Assembly: GCF_003316845.1 (NCBI RefSeq)
Contig: NZ_QMIK01000001.1
Span: forward strand, 558,001 to 622,000
Origin: Cognataquiflexum aquatile
GTDB lineage: Bacteria > Bacteroidota > Bacteroidia > Cytophagales > Cyclobacteriaceae
Direction: 5' to 3'
Length of the DNA: 64,000 nucleotides
Shown: in pieces, positions 9,301 through 21,000 of the stretch
Position numbering within the stretch: position 1 is the first letter of the stretch
Layout: every line of letters starts with the position of its first letter
The notes under the pieces: generated by a model
Databases searched by the model: none
What the model saw: the letters and a program-made list of their open reading frames with translations, nothing else
Told to the model about the DNA's origin: nothing
Translations under genes and position numbers: made by a program

Positions 9301-12099
9301 TTAGGCTAGAGGCAAGGTGATAATAAATGATGTGCCTCCCTGTTCTTCAGATTGGTCTTCTCCAACTTTGGATTCCACGATTATTTCTCCGCCATGAGCT
9401 TTTACTATGTCATAACTCAAAGACAACCCCAATCCTGTCCCCTGTCCCGTAGGCTTGGTGGTGAAGAAAGGCTGGAAGATTTTGTCTTTGATGTCTGTAG
9501 GGATACCTGAACCATTGTCAGAGATGGTTATTTCGACCACTTTGTCAAGTTTTTTGGTCTGTACTACCACCGCAGGTTTATAATCAGGAATTCCTGATTT
9601 TGATTTTTTGTCGACCGCATAAAATGCATTATTGATGATATTGAGAAATACCCTTCCCATGTCCTGTGGTACGACATGGATTTTTGGCAAATCAGGATCA
9701 AAATCCATTTTGAAATCTGCGTTGAATGTTTTGTCCTTTGCCCTTAAACCATGATAGGAGAGTCTAAGAAATTCATCTGCAAGTGTATTGATATCGGTAA
9801 GAATAGCCTCTCCTGAGCTCGTTCTGCTGTGCTGGAGCATTCCTTTCACAATGGAATCAGCCCTTTTGCCATGGTGCTTGATCTTGATGAGGTTTTGCTT
9901 GATGTCACCAAGGATTTCGCTGACCAATGTTTCGTCTCTTGATTCAGGGCTTTTTGCTCTTTCTTCTTCAATCTCTTCAATCAGTTCATTGCTCACTTCA
10001 GAAAAATTGTTCACAAAATTCAGGGGGTTTTGGATCTCATGGGCAATGCCGGCAGTAAGCTCACCCAGCGATGCCATCTTTTCTGATTGGATGAGTTGCT
10101 TTTGTGTTTCCTGGAGCGTATTTATCGTCGTACTCAGTTTAAGAAAAGATTCTGCATTGTCAAGTGCTATGGCTGAGTACAAAGCAATCGTGCGCAGCAT
10201 GTAGAGGTGGTAATCGGTAAATGCATTTTTCTTGAAACTTTGCACCGTGATTACACCAAACATTTTTCCTTTTACTTTCAATGGAATATAAATGAGAGAA
10301 ACAGGCACTTCCCCCTCGGAAGGCGTAGGCATTTTTTGAAGGTAATTGCTGTACTCTTCGTTCAGATCGTTGATGACGATTTCATTTCCGCTGTTAAAGC
10401 AAAGTGCAGCGAGTCTATTGGGGTCTTGGATGGAGTTGGAATACGGAGGCAATGGTTCCCCGTTTTCATAGGTAGAGGGAAAATCCAAGGTTTTGGTTTC
10501 TTCATGGTAAATCCCTATGCCAAATATGGAAGCATCCATTAGCCCATTTACATTGTTGTAAACGGTACCAATGATCTTGTCTACTGATAATGAAGCAGTG
10601 ATCTGTCTACCTATCTCACCGAGTAACTCGACATTGTTATATGATTTTTCGAGACTGTCTTTTTGAATGGCAAGCTGCCTTGCCTTTTCATCTATTTCCA
10701 GTTTTTGCCGCTGTAGGAGGCGGTTAGCTTTTTGTTTTTGACGGATATTTCTTACGAGAAGAAAAGCAGTAATCAAAATTAGTCCCAATACAATCAAGGC
10801 ACTGATCAAGAAATTTTGCTGCAATTTCCTTTGCTCATTGAGCAAGGCAATTTCATCTTCTTTCAGTTGCATTTCGTAATTATGCTCCAGCAAAGTTGAT
10901 CTGTTTCTGATTTCATCACTTTGCATGCTGTCCCTGTAACTGATGTATAGGTTCCTGTAGGTGTATGCGTTTTTATAGTCATTGTTAAGCAAAAATGCTT
11001 CTGATAATGCTTTAGCATTTTCCCTCAAATCTTCCATATACCTTGTTTTGACTGCCAAACCATAGCCCATTTCAGCATAATATAAAGCACTGTCAGCCCT
11101 GTTTTCCTTAAAATGTGCACGGGAAAGAATGCCATAGATCCATGATTCCAAATCAGTCGCACCCAATTCTTTGGCAATAGGCAATGCCTGATAGGCATTA
11201 TCAAATGCAAGCTGCAAACTGTCCAAGTGGATGTACACGTCAGCCATGTTTCCTTTAAAAAGCAACTTGTTAAGGGGAATGGTTGTACTGGAAAGGGCCC
11301 GCTTATAGTAACCAAGGGCTTCAGGGTATTTTTGTGTAAGCCTGTAATTTTCCCCTAAACCATTATAAAGAGTACTGAGTTGGTTGTTTCCTAATCCAAG
11401 TTTTTTGATCAGATCAGGTAGTTTTTGAAAATATTCATTTGATTTATCATGATCCCCTATCTGTGCATACAGGTTACCTAAATTTAAATATGAGGAATAT
11501 AAAAAATACTCATTAGCTTGTTCTTGGACCCATTTTAAAGACTGCATACCATAGTCCATTGCTTTCCCCAAGTCTCCAAGACTTGCATATACACTAGATA
11601 GAAAATATTGTGAACGAAGTATGTATTCTTTATTATTGATTTCTATTGCCAGGTTTTCACTTTTAATTCCCCAGGAAAGTGCCTCCCTTAAATCCCCACT
11701 TGATTCATTAGTATTCCCTTTTAATATAAATACCTGCCACTGCAGTGATTGATCTTCGGTAAATTTTGCCAAGGAATCAGCTAGTTGGAAATATTTTAGC
11801 GCTGCTTCATTTTTGCCCTTGAGTAGGTTAACTCTTGATAATATTACGTGGGCATAGCCTTGACCTGATAGATAATCCAAATCCTTTGAAAGGTTGAGTG
11901 CTTCTAAAGCAAATTGCTCCATATCATCTTCGGAAACTAATGGAGGGGTTATGCAAATTCTATTCAGCATGTTTACCCTAACAGTATCCTGTTTGGTGTA
12001 CTCTTGGATCTGTTTTCTTAGTTTTTCAATTTCCAATGACTGAGCCTGACAAAAAATGGAAAAGGCAATAAGTACGAAACATAAAAAGACTTTTTTCAT
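9301..12099 (-). CDS. Histidine kinase with periplasmic TPR repeats, membrane helix and GAF domain
   Basis: 932 residues. A signal peptide (1-20, cut near CQAQ) precedes about seven TPR-type helical pairs (about 55-390, e.g. 'YSSYLNLGNLYAQIGDHDKS'). A membrane helix (430-450), a coiled coil and a GAF domain (about 490-655, ending 'IALYSAIALDNA') follow. The Q-type kinase core has His687 ([12 protein letters not shown]), N-box NIINNAFYA, G1 DNGSG and G2 GTGLGLS. It is the only kinase here that couples a TPR sensor to an intracellular GAF domain, so it could integrate an outside protein or peptide cue with a small-molecule cue (inference). The TPR kinase at 12266 lies 166 bp upstream on the same strand. 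Confidence 0.93.
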   Translation of the reverse strand: MKKVFLCFVLIAFSIFCQAQSLEIEKLRKQIQEYTKQDTVRVNMLNRICITPPLVSEDDMEQFALEALNLSKDLDYLSGQGYAHVILSRVNLLKGKNEAALKYFQLADSLAKFTEDQSLQWQVFILKGNTNESSGDLREALSWGIKSENLAIEINNKEYILRSQYFLSSVYASLGDLGKAMDYGMQSLKWVQEQANEYFLYSSYLNLGNLYAQIGDHDKSNEYFQKLPDLIKKLGLGNNQLSTLYNGLGENYRLTQKYPEALGYYKRALSSTTIPLNKLLFKGNMADVYIHLDSLQLAFDNAYQALPIAKELGATDLESWIYGILSRAHFKENRADSALYYAEMGYGLAVKTRYMEDLRENAKALSEAFLLNNDYKNAYTYRNLYISYRDSMQSDEIRNRSTLLEHNYEMQLKEDEIALLNEQRKLQQNFLISALIVLGLILITAFLLVRNIRQKQKANRLLQRQKLEIDEKARQLAIQKDSLEKSYNNVELLGEIGRQITASLSVDKIIGTVYNNVNGLMDASIFGIGIYHEETKTLDFPSTYENGEPLPPYSNSIQDPNRLAALCFNSGNEIVINDLNEEYSNYLQKMPTPSEGEVPVSLIYIPLKVKGKMFGVITVQSFKKNAFTDYHLYMLRTIALYSAIALDNAESFLKLSTTINTLQETQKQLIQSEKMASLGELTAGIAHEIQNPLNFVNNFSEVSNELIEEIEEERAKSPESRDETLVSEILGDIKQNLIKIKHHGKRADSIVKGMLQHSRTSSGEAILTDINTLADEFLRLSYHGLRAKDKTFNADFKMDFDPDLPKIHVVPQDMGRVFLNIINNAFYAVDKKSKSGIPDYKPAVVVQTKKLDKVVEITISDNGSGIPTDIKDKIFQPFFTTKPTGQGTGLGLSLSYDIVKAHGGEIIVESKVGEDQSEEQGGTSFIITLPLA

Positions 12100-12213
12100 A
12101 CAGTGACGAATTTTTGCTTGGTGATTTTGATATTCTGAAATATAAATAAAAAGTTGGTATTTGAAAAAAGCACTTCTGTCAAGTCTTCTTCAATTTTTAG
12201 GATAAATATTCTG

Positions 12214-12262
12214 ATAAAAAAAGCAGGGTCAAATTATCATCCTTTTTATGAAAGGCCCTACC
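12214..12262 (-). terminator. Possible nested hairpin terminator after the TPR kinase at 12266
   Basis: Read on the minus strand, GTAGGG pairs with CCCTGC (one G-U pair). It encloses a second short hairpin (CCTTT/AAAGG) and is followed by a run of seven T. The loop is large and the outer stem short, so this is only a candidate. Confidence 0.35.
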
Positions 12263-12265
12263 CTT

Positions 12266-14467
12266 TTATGCAGGCAAGGTGATGGTAAATGCAGTTCCTG
12301 TAAGGCCTTCACCACTTTTTGATTCTACCCTAATCTCTCCTCCATGAGCCTTCACTATATCATAACTCAAACTCAAACCCAAACCCGTCCCCTGACCTGT
12401 CGGCTTGGTGGTAAAAAACGGTTGGAAGATTTTATCTTTGATGGCATCGGGGATACCGGGACCATTGTCTTTTATGGTTATCTCTATTTTATTACCCAGG
12501 TTTTTTGTAGAAACAGTTACTGTTGGTTTTATTTCGGAATTCCGAATTTTATCCATGTAGCTTTTTGAATCAGTATTGCCAAAAGCCTGGAAAGCGTTAT
12601 TCATCATATTTAACAGTACCCTACCGATATTTTGAGGAATGATATTGACTTTTGGTAAGCCGGAATCGAATTCAGTGGCCATCGCTATCGGGAATGATTC
12701 TTCATTGAATGATTTGTCTTTTGCCTGAATGCCATGGTAAGAAAGTCTCAGATATTCCTCACACAATGCATTGATATCTGTAGGTTCCTTTTCTCCTGTA
12801 CTTGGACGGCTGTGGGCAAGCATGCCTTTTACAATGGCATCTGCCCGCTTGCCATGGTGGGCGATTTTATCAAGATTCGATTTGACATCTTTCAAAATTT
12901 CGCTTACCAAGGAGTCGTTTCTTTTTTCTGGGCTTTTGGCTATTTCATGTTCGATTTCTTCTACTAATTCACCACTTACCTCGGAAAAATTATTTACAAA
13001 ATTCAACGGGTTTTGTATTTCATGGGCGACACCGGCAGTAAGTTCCCCAAGTGAAGCCATTTTCTCGGATTGGATAAGTTGGGCTTGGGCAGATTTCAAT
13101 TGGTCATAAGCGGATTCCACTTTTTCCCTCTGGGCATGGATTTCTTCCTTCTGAACCTGAAGTAAGTGATTGGCTTTTTGCTTGCTGAGGTTATTTTTGA
13201 ATAAAGAGATACTGATGATAACAAACATCAACAATCCTCCCAAAGAAGCAAAAATGATAATCCTTTGGTTGAAAACTGCGGCATTTTTTAATTCGGTATT
13301 TTTTTGGAGGAGTTCTATTTGAGCTTCTTTTTTGTCAAGTTCAGATTCAAATCGAAGTTGTTGGATCATTTTCTCTGTACTTGATTTCGCAATTTCTTCC
13401 CTTACAGTTTTAGCGTTTATTTCATTTTCATATGCGGCTTTATAATCTCCTATAGAAGCATGTATTTCAGCCAAATTCAAATGCACATCAACCAATTCAT
13501 TTTTCGCATCGATTTCTATTGCAAGTAGTTTGGCTCTTTCCAAGGTACTTATAGCATCCTCAAAATCTCCTTTTTGTCTCTGAGTTTTTGCCAAACCAAG
13601 AAGACCCTGAGTCAGCTCAAATTTGGCATCCAATCTCTCTGAAATGTCCAAACCACGTCTGTGAAAACCAAATGCTTTTTGGAAGTTACCCAATTCACCA
13701 TAAATCTCACCTAATTGTGTAAGGGGGAAAGTCGCATCAAGGGTGCCATCACAAAGTTCCAACGCCAATTGATGAAAATAAATGGCAGAATCATACTTGG
13801 ATTCTAAGTAATACACTTCGCCAATATTCATGGCGGCAGTGGCTATCCCGGGTTTTTGATCTATGCCTTGAAATACTTCAAGTGATTTTTTGAAAAAAGT
13901 CAAAGCTTCACCTATTGTGCTTTGGTTTTTGAGGTAAACTGTTCCAATGTTATTTAAGGAAGTACCGATTCTTAATTTGTTATCGAGTTCTTCGGAAATT
14001 TTAAGGGATTCGAAATGCAATTCCAAAGCTCTGCTACTGTTTCCTAACATGTAATAAATAGAACCAAGGTTGCTAAGGATATTTGCCTCCCCCGTCTTAT
14101 CATTAATTTCACGGAAATCATCCAATGCTTCCTGAAAGTTAATTATCGCATTCTGAAAATCCCCTTGTTGGGCATATGCCCTGCCTTTTGCATTATGTGC
14201 ATTTGCGAGACCTTTTTTGAAATTTATTTTAGTTCCTAATAGGATAGCCTCATCAAGGTAAAAAATGGCTTTATTCAAATCTGAACCAAAATATTCAAGA
14301 CCCAAATCCAAATAATGGGAGACTTTTATACTGTCATCCTCAAGTTTTTCAATTGCATTCAACAAACTATCAGCCTTGGAGGTTTGGGCTAAAACTTCGA
14401 ATAAAAAAACAAAGGAAAAGAGAAGTAAAAGGAGTAAGTATTTAAAAATAGCCATAAATCGATTCAT
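12266..14467 (-). CDS. TPR sensor histidine kinase
   Basis: 733 residues. Signal peptide (about 1-28, ending LAQ; an alternative start is Met5). TPR repeats run from about 45 to 370 with textbook units such as 'ANILSNLGSIYYMLGNSSRA' and 'GTSLNNIGTVYLKNQ'. A membrane helix (403-423) and a coiled coil follow. The kinase core is Q-type with His482, here in [12 protein letters not shown] rather than GIAH. N-box NMMNNAFQA, G1 DNGPG, G2 GTGLGLS. An eight-residue expansion (NEESFPIAM) sits in the ATP-binding domain, where paralogues read NADF. The TPR part is predicted to face the periplasm, and TPR domains usually bind peptides or proteins. No cognate receiver is adjacent. Confidence 0.93.
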   Translation of the reverse strand: MNRFMAIFKYLLLLLLFSFVFLFEVLAQTSKADSLLNAIEKLEDDSIKVSHYLDLGLEYFGSDLNKAIFYLDEAILLGTKINFKKGLANAHNAKGRAYAQQGDFQNAIINFQEALDDFREINDKTGEANILSNLGSIYYMLGNSSRALELHFESLKISEELDNKLRIGTSLNNIGTVYLKNQSTIGEALTFFKKSLEVFQGIDQKPGIATAAMNIGEVYYLESKYDSAIYFHQLALELCDGTLDATFPLTQLGEIYGELGNFQKAFGFHRRGLDISERLDAKFELTQGLLGLAKTQRQKGDFEDAISTLERAKLLAIEIDAKNELVDVHLNLAEIHASIGDYKAAYENEINAKTVREEIAKSSTEKMIQQLRFESELDKKEAQIELLQKNTELKNAAVFNQRIIIFASLGGLLMFVIISISLFKNNLSKQKANHLLQVQKEEIHAQREKVESAYDQLKSAQAQLIQSEKMASLGELTAGVAHEIQNPLNFVNNFSEVSGELVEEIEHEIAKSPEKRNDSLVSEILKDVKSNLDKIAHHGKRADAIVKGMLAHSRPSTGEKEPTDINALCEEYLRLSYHGIQAKDKSFNEESFPIAMATEFDSGLPKVNIIPQNIGRVLLNMMNNAFQAFGNTDSKSYMDKIRNSEIKPTVTVSTKNLGNKIEITIKDNGPGIPDAIKDKIFQPFFTTKPTGQGTGLGLSLSYDIVKAHGGEIRVESKSGEGLTGTAFTITLPA

Positions 14468-14956
14468 ATACTTATGAGAAAGCTGTTTGCTATTTCTTTG
14501 TAAGACTGTGGAAACTCTTTAATCATACTCTTGCCTTTAAAAATTGTAGATAATTGGCCAAAAAACCAAACTTGTCTTATCTAAATTGAAGTCCTGAAAT
14601 TAATTACTATTCCTAAGATTTTTACTTTCAACCCGAAACTTTCCTCGTCAGCTGCAAAGGTTAAGGTCATTTTGACCAAATTTAATAAAATGCACTCAAT
14701 TTCCTGATAAATATTTCGTATTGAAAGGCAACGGTCGAAACCTGATTTCAAGGTCAAACCAAAGCCGCTTTTTTTTAACAATCTATCTATTTCAAATCGA
14801 AAGATGAAAGCTACTTGATCTCAAAATTTTGTGGCTTTCAAGAAGGGGTCTTGGATTTATTCTTCTTAAGATTTTTTTAGGGAGAGGTTTTGATCCGTCC
14901 AAAGAAAAATAAACTGCAAATAGATTGACTGGTTTCTTTATTCGGAGGGTCGGATT
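14468..14956. other. Intergenic, no supported gene
   Basis: About 490 bp between the terminator of the secreted protease-like gene and the start of the TPR kinase. Two short minus-strand ORFs (66 and 71 codons) have no recognisable domain or signal and look like chance frames. It presumably contains the promoter of the kinase at 12266. Confidence 0.5.
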
Positions 14957-15000
14957 GTAAAAAACAAAGAAGAATGGAAGGAGCTTCCATTCTTCTTTGC
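14957..15000 (-). terminator. Strong rho-independent terminator of the S8-like gene
   Basis: A perfect 16-bp stem (14965-14980 paired with 14984-14999) with a 3-nt loop. On the minus strand it is followed by a T-run (GTTTTTTACA). It begins about 20 bp after the stop codon at 15020, so it ends the transcript of the 2,058-residue protein. Confidence 0.9.
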
Positions 15001-15019
15001 AACTCAATAATTCTTGATT

Positions 15020-18000
15020 CTATTGTTGATTTTTGACAACCCGTATTGATTTGACTCCCTCTATGGTTCTGATATTGATGATATAAAAACCAACATGCAT
15101 CTGAGAGAAGTCTAACTCCAATCGGCTTTCATTTTCATACCAAATACTTGGTAATTGATGACTTCTTCCCATGGCATCCAATATCACCAAAGAAGACGGA
15201 TTAGGTTCTTCTTGTACTAGACCACGCAGACTAAGGTTTATTCTGTCTCGCACTGGATTAGGATATGCTTTCAACACTCCGGAAGTTTCATCCTCCATCA
15301 GAGTCGATTCTTCTTCAGAAATTGACATTTCTGTGATGGTTTCGATAGTAGATGGTTCTGTTCTTGCAGATTGCAAGCCAGTAACGAGAGGTCTGATGGC
15401 AATTGCCTGAGCCACCCAATTTTCACTTTGTGAGGCAACCGCTCTTAAATCCCCCGTTCTCCCAGGTTCACTTTGAATGAAATAAGACATCATATTGGAA
15501 GTTAAACCCTGTTGGTTATTCGGATCATCATAAACCTCGATGGTTCCTGTTGGAGGTGTCCAGGTAGCGTTTTTCTTATTCGAATAGAACATCATCACCA
15601 TGGTATTGCAATCTGTTGTAGTCAATGAAGGAGCAGTAGCATTGAATGAAGGAGAACCTGATGCCCTTGTGGCTGCAGCTATTGGACCATGAGGATGGTT
15701 GATATCTGCCCCGCTTATCCTTGAAATCCCCATGGTCCATTTTGGACTCTGACTGATACGGAAGCAGTAAGATTGAGGCTCATTATTACTTCTGATCACT
15801 TTATAATAAGTGGCCATTCCAACTTGGTTTGATTGATTTACCCTTTGGATAAGGATCCAATTTCTATCAGGTGGAGTAATTGAAGGGGAAGTTCCTTTTT
15901 CAAACATCAATCCTACTATCAACAAATCTCCAATTTTGGTATTGGCAGGTCTCCTAACAATAGCTGAATTACTGGTACTGCCACTACCTTTTGCTGTATT
16001 AAATTCACCCATTTTTGGTGCTTGATTTATACAACCAATAATTATCAAGGATTCGGATTCTGAACTTGCAGAATTGTAATTGGCATCCCCTGCAAAATTC
16101 GCAGTAACAATGTAAGTACCCGGTTGTGTAGGAGCTGAATTGGTCGGTCCATATTTTGTACTTCCTGTTCCTTCATATTTTATAGTGATCAGGTTGGGAT
16201 CAAGTATATCCTCTATTCCTCCTATCCCATTGGCAAATGCTGAGGCTTTGATAGGTTTTCCGTCAAACTCAAACACACCTCCTGTTACAAATACTGTTGG
16301 AGTTGATTTATTTACAGTGAGGCTACCCCTGGTGATTGTTCCGAGGATGTAGTTGGAAGGTTGTACGAGACTAATTACCGGTTCAATCAGGTAAATACCT
16401 GCCCCGATTAACCCGCTACTTGGGAAAGTTGTGTTTTCTTTCAGTAAAGAATATCCGATAAAATCAATAACCGATTCTTGGTCATCCATCAATGTCACTT
16501 CATTGCCATCAGAATCACGGAATTTAGTACTCACATCAAAACCTTGGAATTCTGTAGCAAAATCCGGTGCTGTGTCACCAAACCCGATAACATTTGGATT
16601 GGCACTCGTCGTAGCGGATAGTGTTGCGGGTGTAATTGTAAGGTCTGCCGGTAAGTAGGAAACAATAAAGTTTCGAGATTCAAAGGTTCCAGGAATAACA
16701 AAATGCTGACCCACATCTGTACCAGTTACCATATTGACAGAGAAGAATTCAAGGTTGAAATCATCATCATCGTTTTCCTCACTTTCTTCACCGAAGTCAT
16801 AAAACTTTCCAATGATCGGATTTTCTCCTTCTTCAGCTAGTTCAAGGTCTTTTTCACCAAAAATGACCAGCGTGTTTTCTTCCTCATCATTTTCCTCACT
16901 TCCATCGCTATTGACGATTGTTCGGGAATTGACAATGGTCCTTCCGTTGAGAAGAGTCCGTGCATTGATAATGGTACGGCCATTGATAATGGATCTTCCG
17001 TTGACCAAGGTACGAGCGTTGACTATTGTCCTTGCATTTATCATCGTTCTGGCATTGATAGTTACCGGCTTGAGTTCTTGGTTTTCAGAATCTTCAAGGA
17101 AATCAAGGAAAGAATCCACAGGGACATCAATAGCGGAATTGATAATCGGTCTACCATTGATTATGGTGCGAGCATTGATTATAGTCCTTCCATTTACGAT
17201 TGTACGGGCACTTACCATAAAGCTTTTGTTGACAAAACTTGCTTTATTGAGTATTGTCCTACCATTAAAAATCCCCAAAGGAAGACTATTATCATCTTGT
17301 TGTTTTGCCAATGCGAGGTCCTCTAAATATTGAGCCAGAATGGCATCTTTGAGACTTTGGACATCAGCTATTTTTACTTTTCCCTCAAATTCAATCAACT
17401 CCTCAGGTATGATAACTTCGAATTTTAAGGCATCACTTATAGATTCACCATATATTAAGGAAGATTCACCGGTCAGGTCTAATGGTTTGATGGTAATTGG
17501 TAAGGCTTCAACAGTAATTATCCCAGGACCATAATTTCCAAAGGCATTGCTTGTTCCGTCATAGAAAAGATCCCCGTCCTCTTGTACCACACCTACGTAA
17601 TTGTAAAAATCTGAGAAAGCAAAACCTGTCTGAGGATGTGAAGCAGTGATAATATAAGTACCCACTTCAGCCAAATCACCACTGATTGGACTTGTAAGTG
17701 TCAGCGGAGAAAGAGAATTGTTTTGATTGTCAGGGTTTAAGGTTAGCCCGACTTCTTCAAGAGTCAGTGAACTATTCACCCAATTGTTATTCACCCTTTC
17801 ATATACACTTGCAGTAAATGGCTCCAATACTTGTGCATATTTTTTGGTTTGGTTATCTGCACGGATGGCAATGGTTTTTTTAACGACATCCAAGAAAAAT
17901 ACAGGTTCTGAAGATCCTCCATCCAATCCGCTATCTGAAATCGAATTATTAATTACGGTGATATTCGGATTGCCCACAAAAGGTGGTATAGTCACCTCAA

Positions 18001-21000
18001 GGAAGCCTGCACCCTGATCATCTACTTGGAAGGTTGAATTCAAAAGTTCCTCTCGCAGGTAAACATTTGAACCCTCATATAAATTAGTCCCTTTAATCTT
18101 CAATTTAAATTCAACCTCCCCAAGAATAACACCCTCTTCATAAACGAGTTCTATATTTTCTGGATTTGGTGCTGCCAATGAAAGCAACGCCCTGTCTGCC
18201 CGTACCAATCCTGAACCTGACTTAAAGTCATCACCTTGTTCATGCATGTCCTGCGCGGTAGTTTTCAATACTCTCTTAATATCAGCCGGCAAACTGATGC
18301 CGGGACCACCCAACCAATTTGTAGGATTTGAGGACGGATAATACTTAAGGCGGGCTTGCTTGACCAGGGCAGCAATGGCAGCCACGTGAGGTGCTGCAGC
18401 GGATGTACCAAAGAAGTTTGAAAAATTATCACCTTCCAGGTCAGGTGCACCAAGATTTACAGTGGTATTCCCTCCATTTGGACCTGTGAAATCAGGCTTA
18501 ACCCTTACTTCATCATTGGTGGTTGTCCCTCCTCTTGAGGAGAAATTGGCTACAGTAAAAGGTTGTGTTCCACTTGGCACAAGTGAGGGGTCAAATCCAA
18601 AAACAGAGGTATTAGCATAAAGTACTGCACCAACGGTCATTGCACCTTCCGAATTTGCATGACCTACTATGGTAGAAGCATTGATTCCATTCGGGTCATT
18701 TGGGTCTAATTCGCCTCTAAATACCACATACTTGAATTTAATATCTCTTTTTGAATCCAAATCTGTACAACTTTCACACTCTCTGGCTATCAATAGTTCC
18801 ACAGTGGTTTCTTCGGTAATTGTAAAAGAAAGGATTTCAATAGGGTCACCGTTCACATTGTTTCGGTTAAATCCGAAAAGAGGAGCACCAAAGTTTTTAA
18901 GATAAATATCTAAGTCATAAATACTACCTGTTTGGTCTATTGAATAGAGAGGATCATCCCATTGAAGGGCAATCATGTAGACCGCCGGTCCATTTTGTCC
19001 GGGAAAGACTTTAATGGATTGTGTGGTTTTTCCATCGCTAAATTGATGGACACGTCCACTTTCGGTCCACTTGCCACTATTTAAAGGCAGTTCACTTGTC
19101 TGGTCATCAAAGGGATTGAATACCCCTTCAAAAGATTTGGATCCAAAGTTACCTGCCGAGGTGAAATATGAAACCCCATTTGCGGTAACCTCATTAACCG
19201 CCTTCGCCACTTTTCCATCCCTAAAGAATGGTTCGGTGACATAAGTAATATCATCTACAATTATATCACTTCCTGCAGCCGCTAGGTCGCGGATCCCTTG
19301 GGCAAAATCTCCTGCTGTAACCACACCTGTACGGAAACCAAGTTGTGCTCCTGGGGCAACATCATGTATAATCTGCAGCATGGCGCGACCCTCATCTGTT
19401 CCTTTTCCAAATCTGCTTGGTAAGTCTCTGAAGAAATAAAGGTTTTCTGGTAAGTCTCCATTGGAAATATCTGCCTCCAAAGTATTGACTCCGGCATCGT
19501 TTCGGGTTGCATAACTATCAGACAATACCCCGATTTTTATCCCAGACCCATCTATTGGCTGGTCACCATCAAAATGGGTATATCCTGCCCTTACTAAATT
19601 TGACCGCATGACACGATCACCTTGCGTTGTGGTTGCACCTTTATTTGGCACAGGGGGGATAGCAGGACGAATGTAGTTGATAGCATCCGAAGGCTGGTTG
19701 AGTTCTGTAAGTCTTTCGATTGGAAGAAACCCTGAAATAATCAATGAATTGGGATCTTGCTTTAATTCTCCGTCATTAGGAGTCACAAATCCAGCGGCTT
19801 CTAAAATTGCCTTGGCTTCATTAAACTTGTTTTTGAAATAGATGACTTCTACCAAAACCTGATTTTCGACTATATAGAAAATCTCATTGGTTTCAACGGT
19901 TTGGCCCCTCTTGAAAATTTCACTTAGGCCTGCTAATTCAGAACCTACTGATTCGTAGACTTTTCCTTGCGAGCAAATACCAAAAACCTGTCGGTCGTTG
20001 ACAGTAACTGTAAATGTTTTTGTAGTACTACAAGCATCAACCGCCGTAACTTCTATCACATCGCCATTGGTAACCAATAATCCTTCAGTATTCTCTATCT
20101 GTTCACCACCATGGGAGAAAACAAGGTTTTCAAATTCCGAAGTGACATAATCGGATAAATTTGCAATAGCAGTAGTACCACCATTATCTGTACTGCAGAG
20201 TACCGCATCCACAACTGACAAAACCGGAGGAGTATTGAGGGTTACATCTAAGCTGCAGGAAGTTTTTCCGCAGGCAAGGCCTTTGTTTACTTCAACAGAA
20301 ACTTTACCAGAACTTGTCCAGTTGACAGAAATTGCATTTGTACCTTGGCCTGAAATTATTTCTCCTTGTCCGGTAATTGACCAATTGTAGGAAGATGCTC
20401 CTGCAGGTACTTGATAGGTAACTGGTTCGCCTACACAAACTTCACTTTCACCAATTAAATTACATTTTGGGGCATTTGCAATGAGGTCAGAAACTGCACG
20501 AACGGAGCGTGCGACAAAGAGGGATTTTCCATTCAATGACCTTAACCTAGTATTGAAGTTTGCCCCAGTAGTTCTTGAAGCGGTATTGCCTTCCCCCCAA
20601 TCTTCAGTACTGGCAATGTGTCCTCCCCAAGCAAGAACAACCGTATTTGTAAAACCAAAACTTCCCGATACGGAAAAAGAAATTCTTAATCTGGTGACAG
20701 CAGAAGCCCCAGAAACATTGTCCTGTCGAACATATCTAATATCAGTTATCGTACCACCATATATGGCAATCCTTTTTTGCGCATCAGGCAATTGATTGAA
20801 AGATGAAGAAGGTTGAGGCATTCCGCTTGGGGCGGGAATTGTTCCAAAATTTGGGCTTCCTGCCCTCGGAACTACATTTTCACAGATTCTATCAAAACTC
20901 GTGATGTAGTCAATAGCGTTTTTTCCGTTTGATTTGGTATCCCATTCTATCTCTACAGTGTGCTGACCGGGCCATAATTTCCCAATGGTCAAGCGATAAG

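Noticed and set aside
16812-17333. Plus-strand 173-codon ORF opposite the hexapeptide arrays
   Set aside because: It is antisense to the repeat arrays; its own repetitiveness follows from the real minus-strand gene, which has a signal peptide, domains and a terminator.
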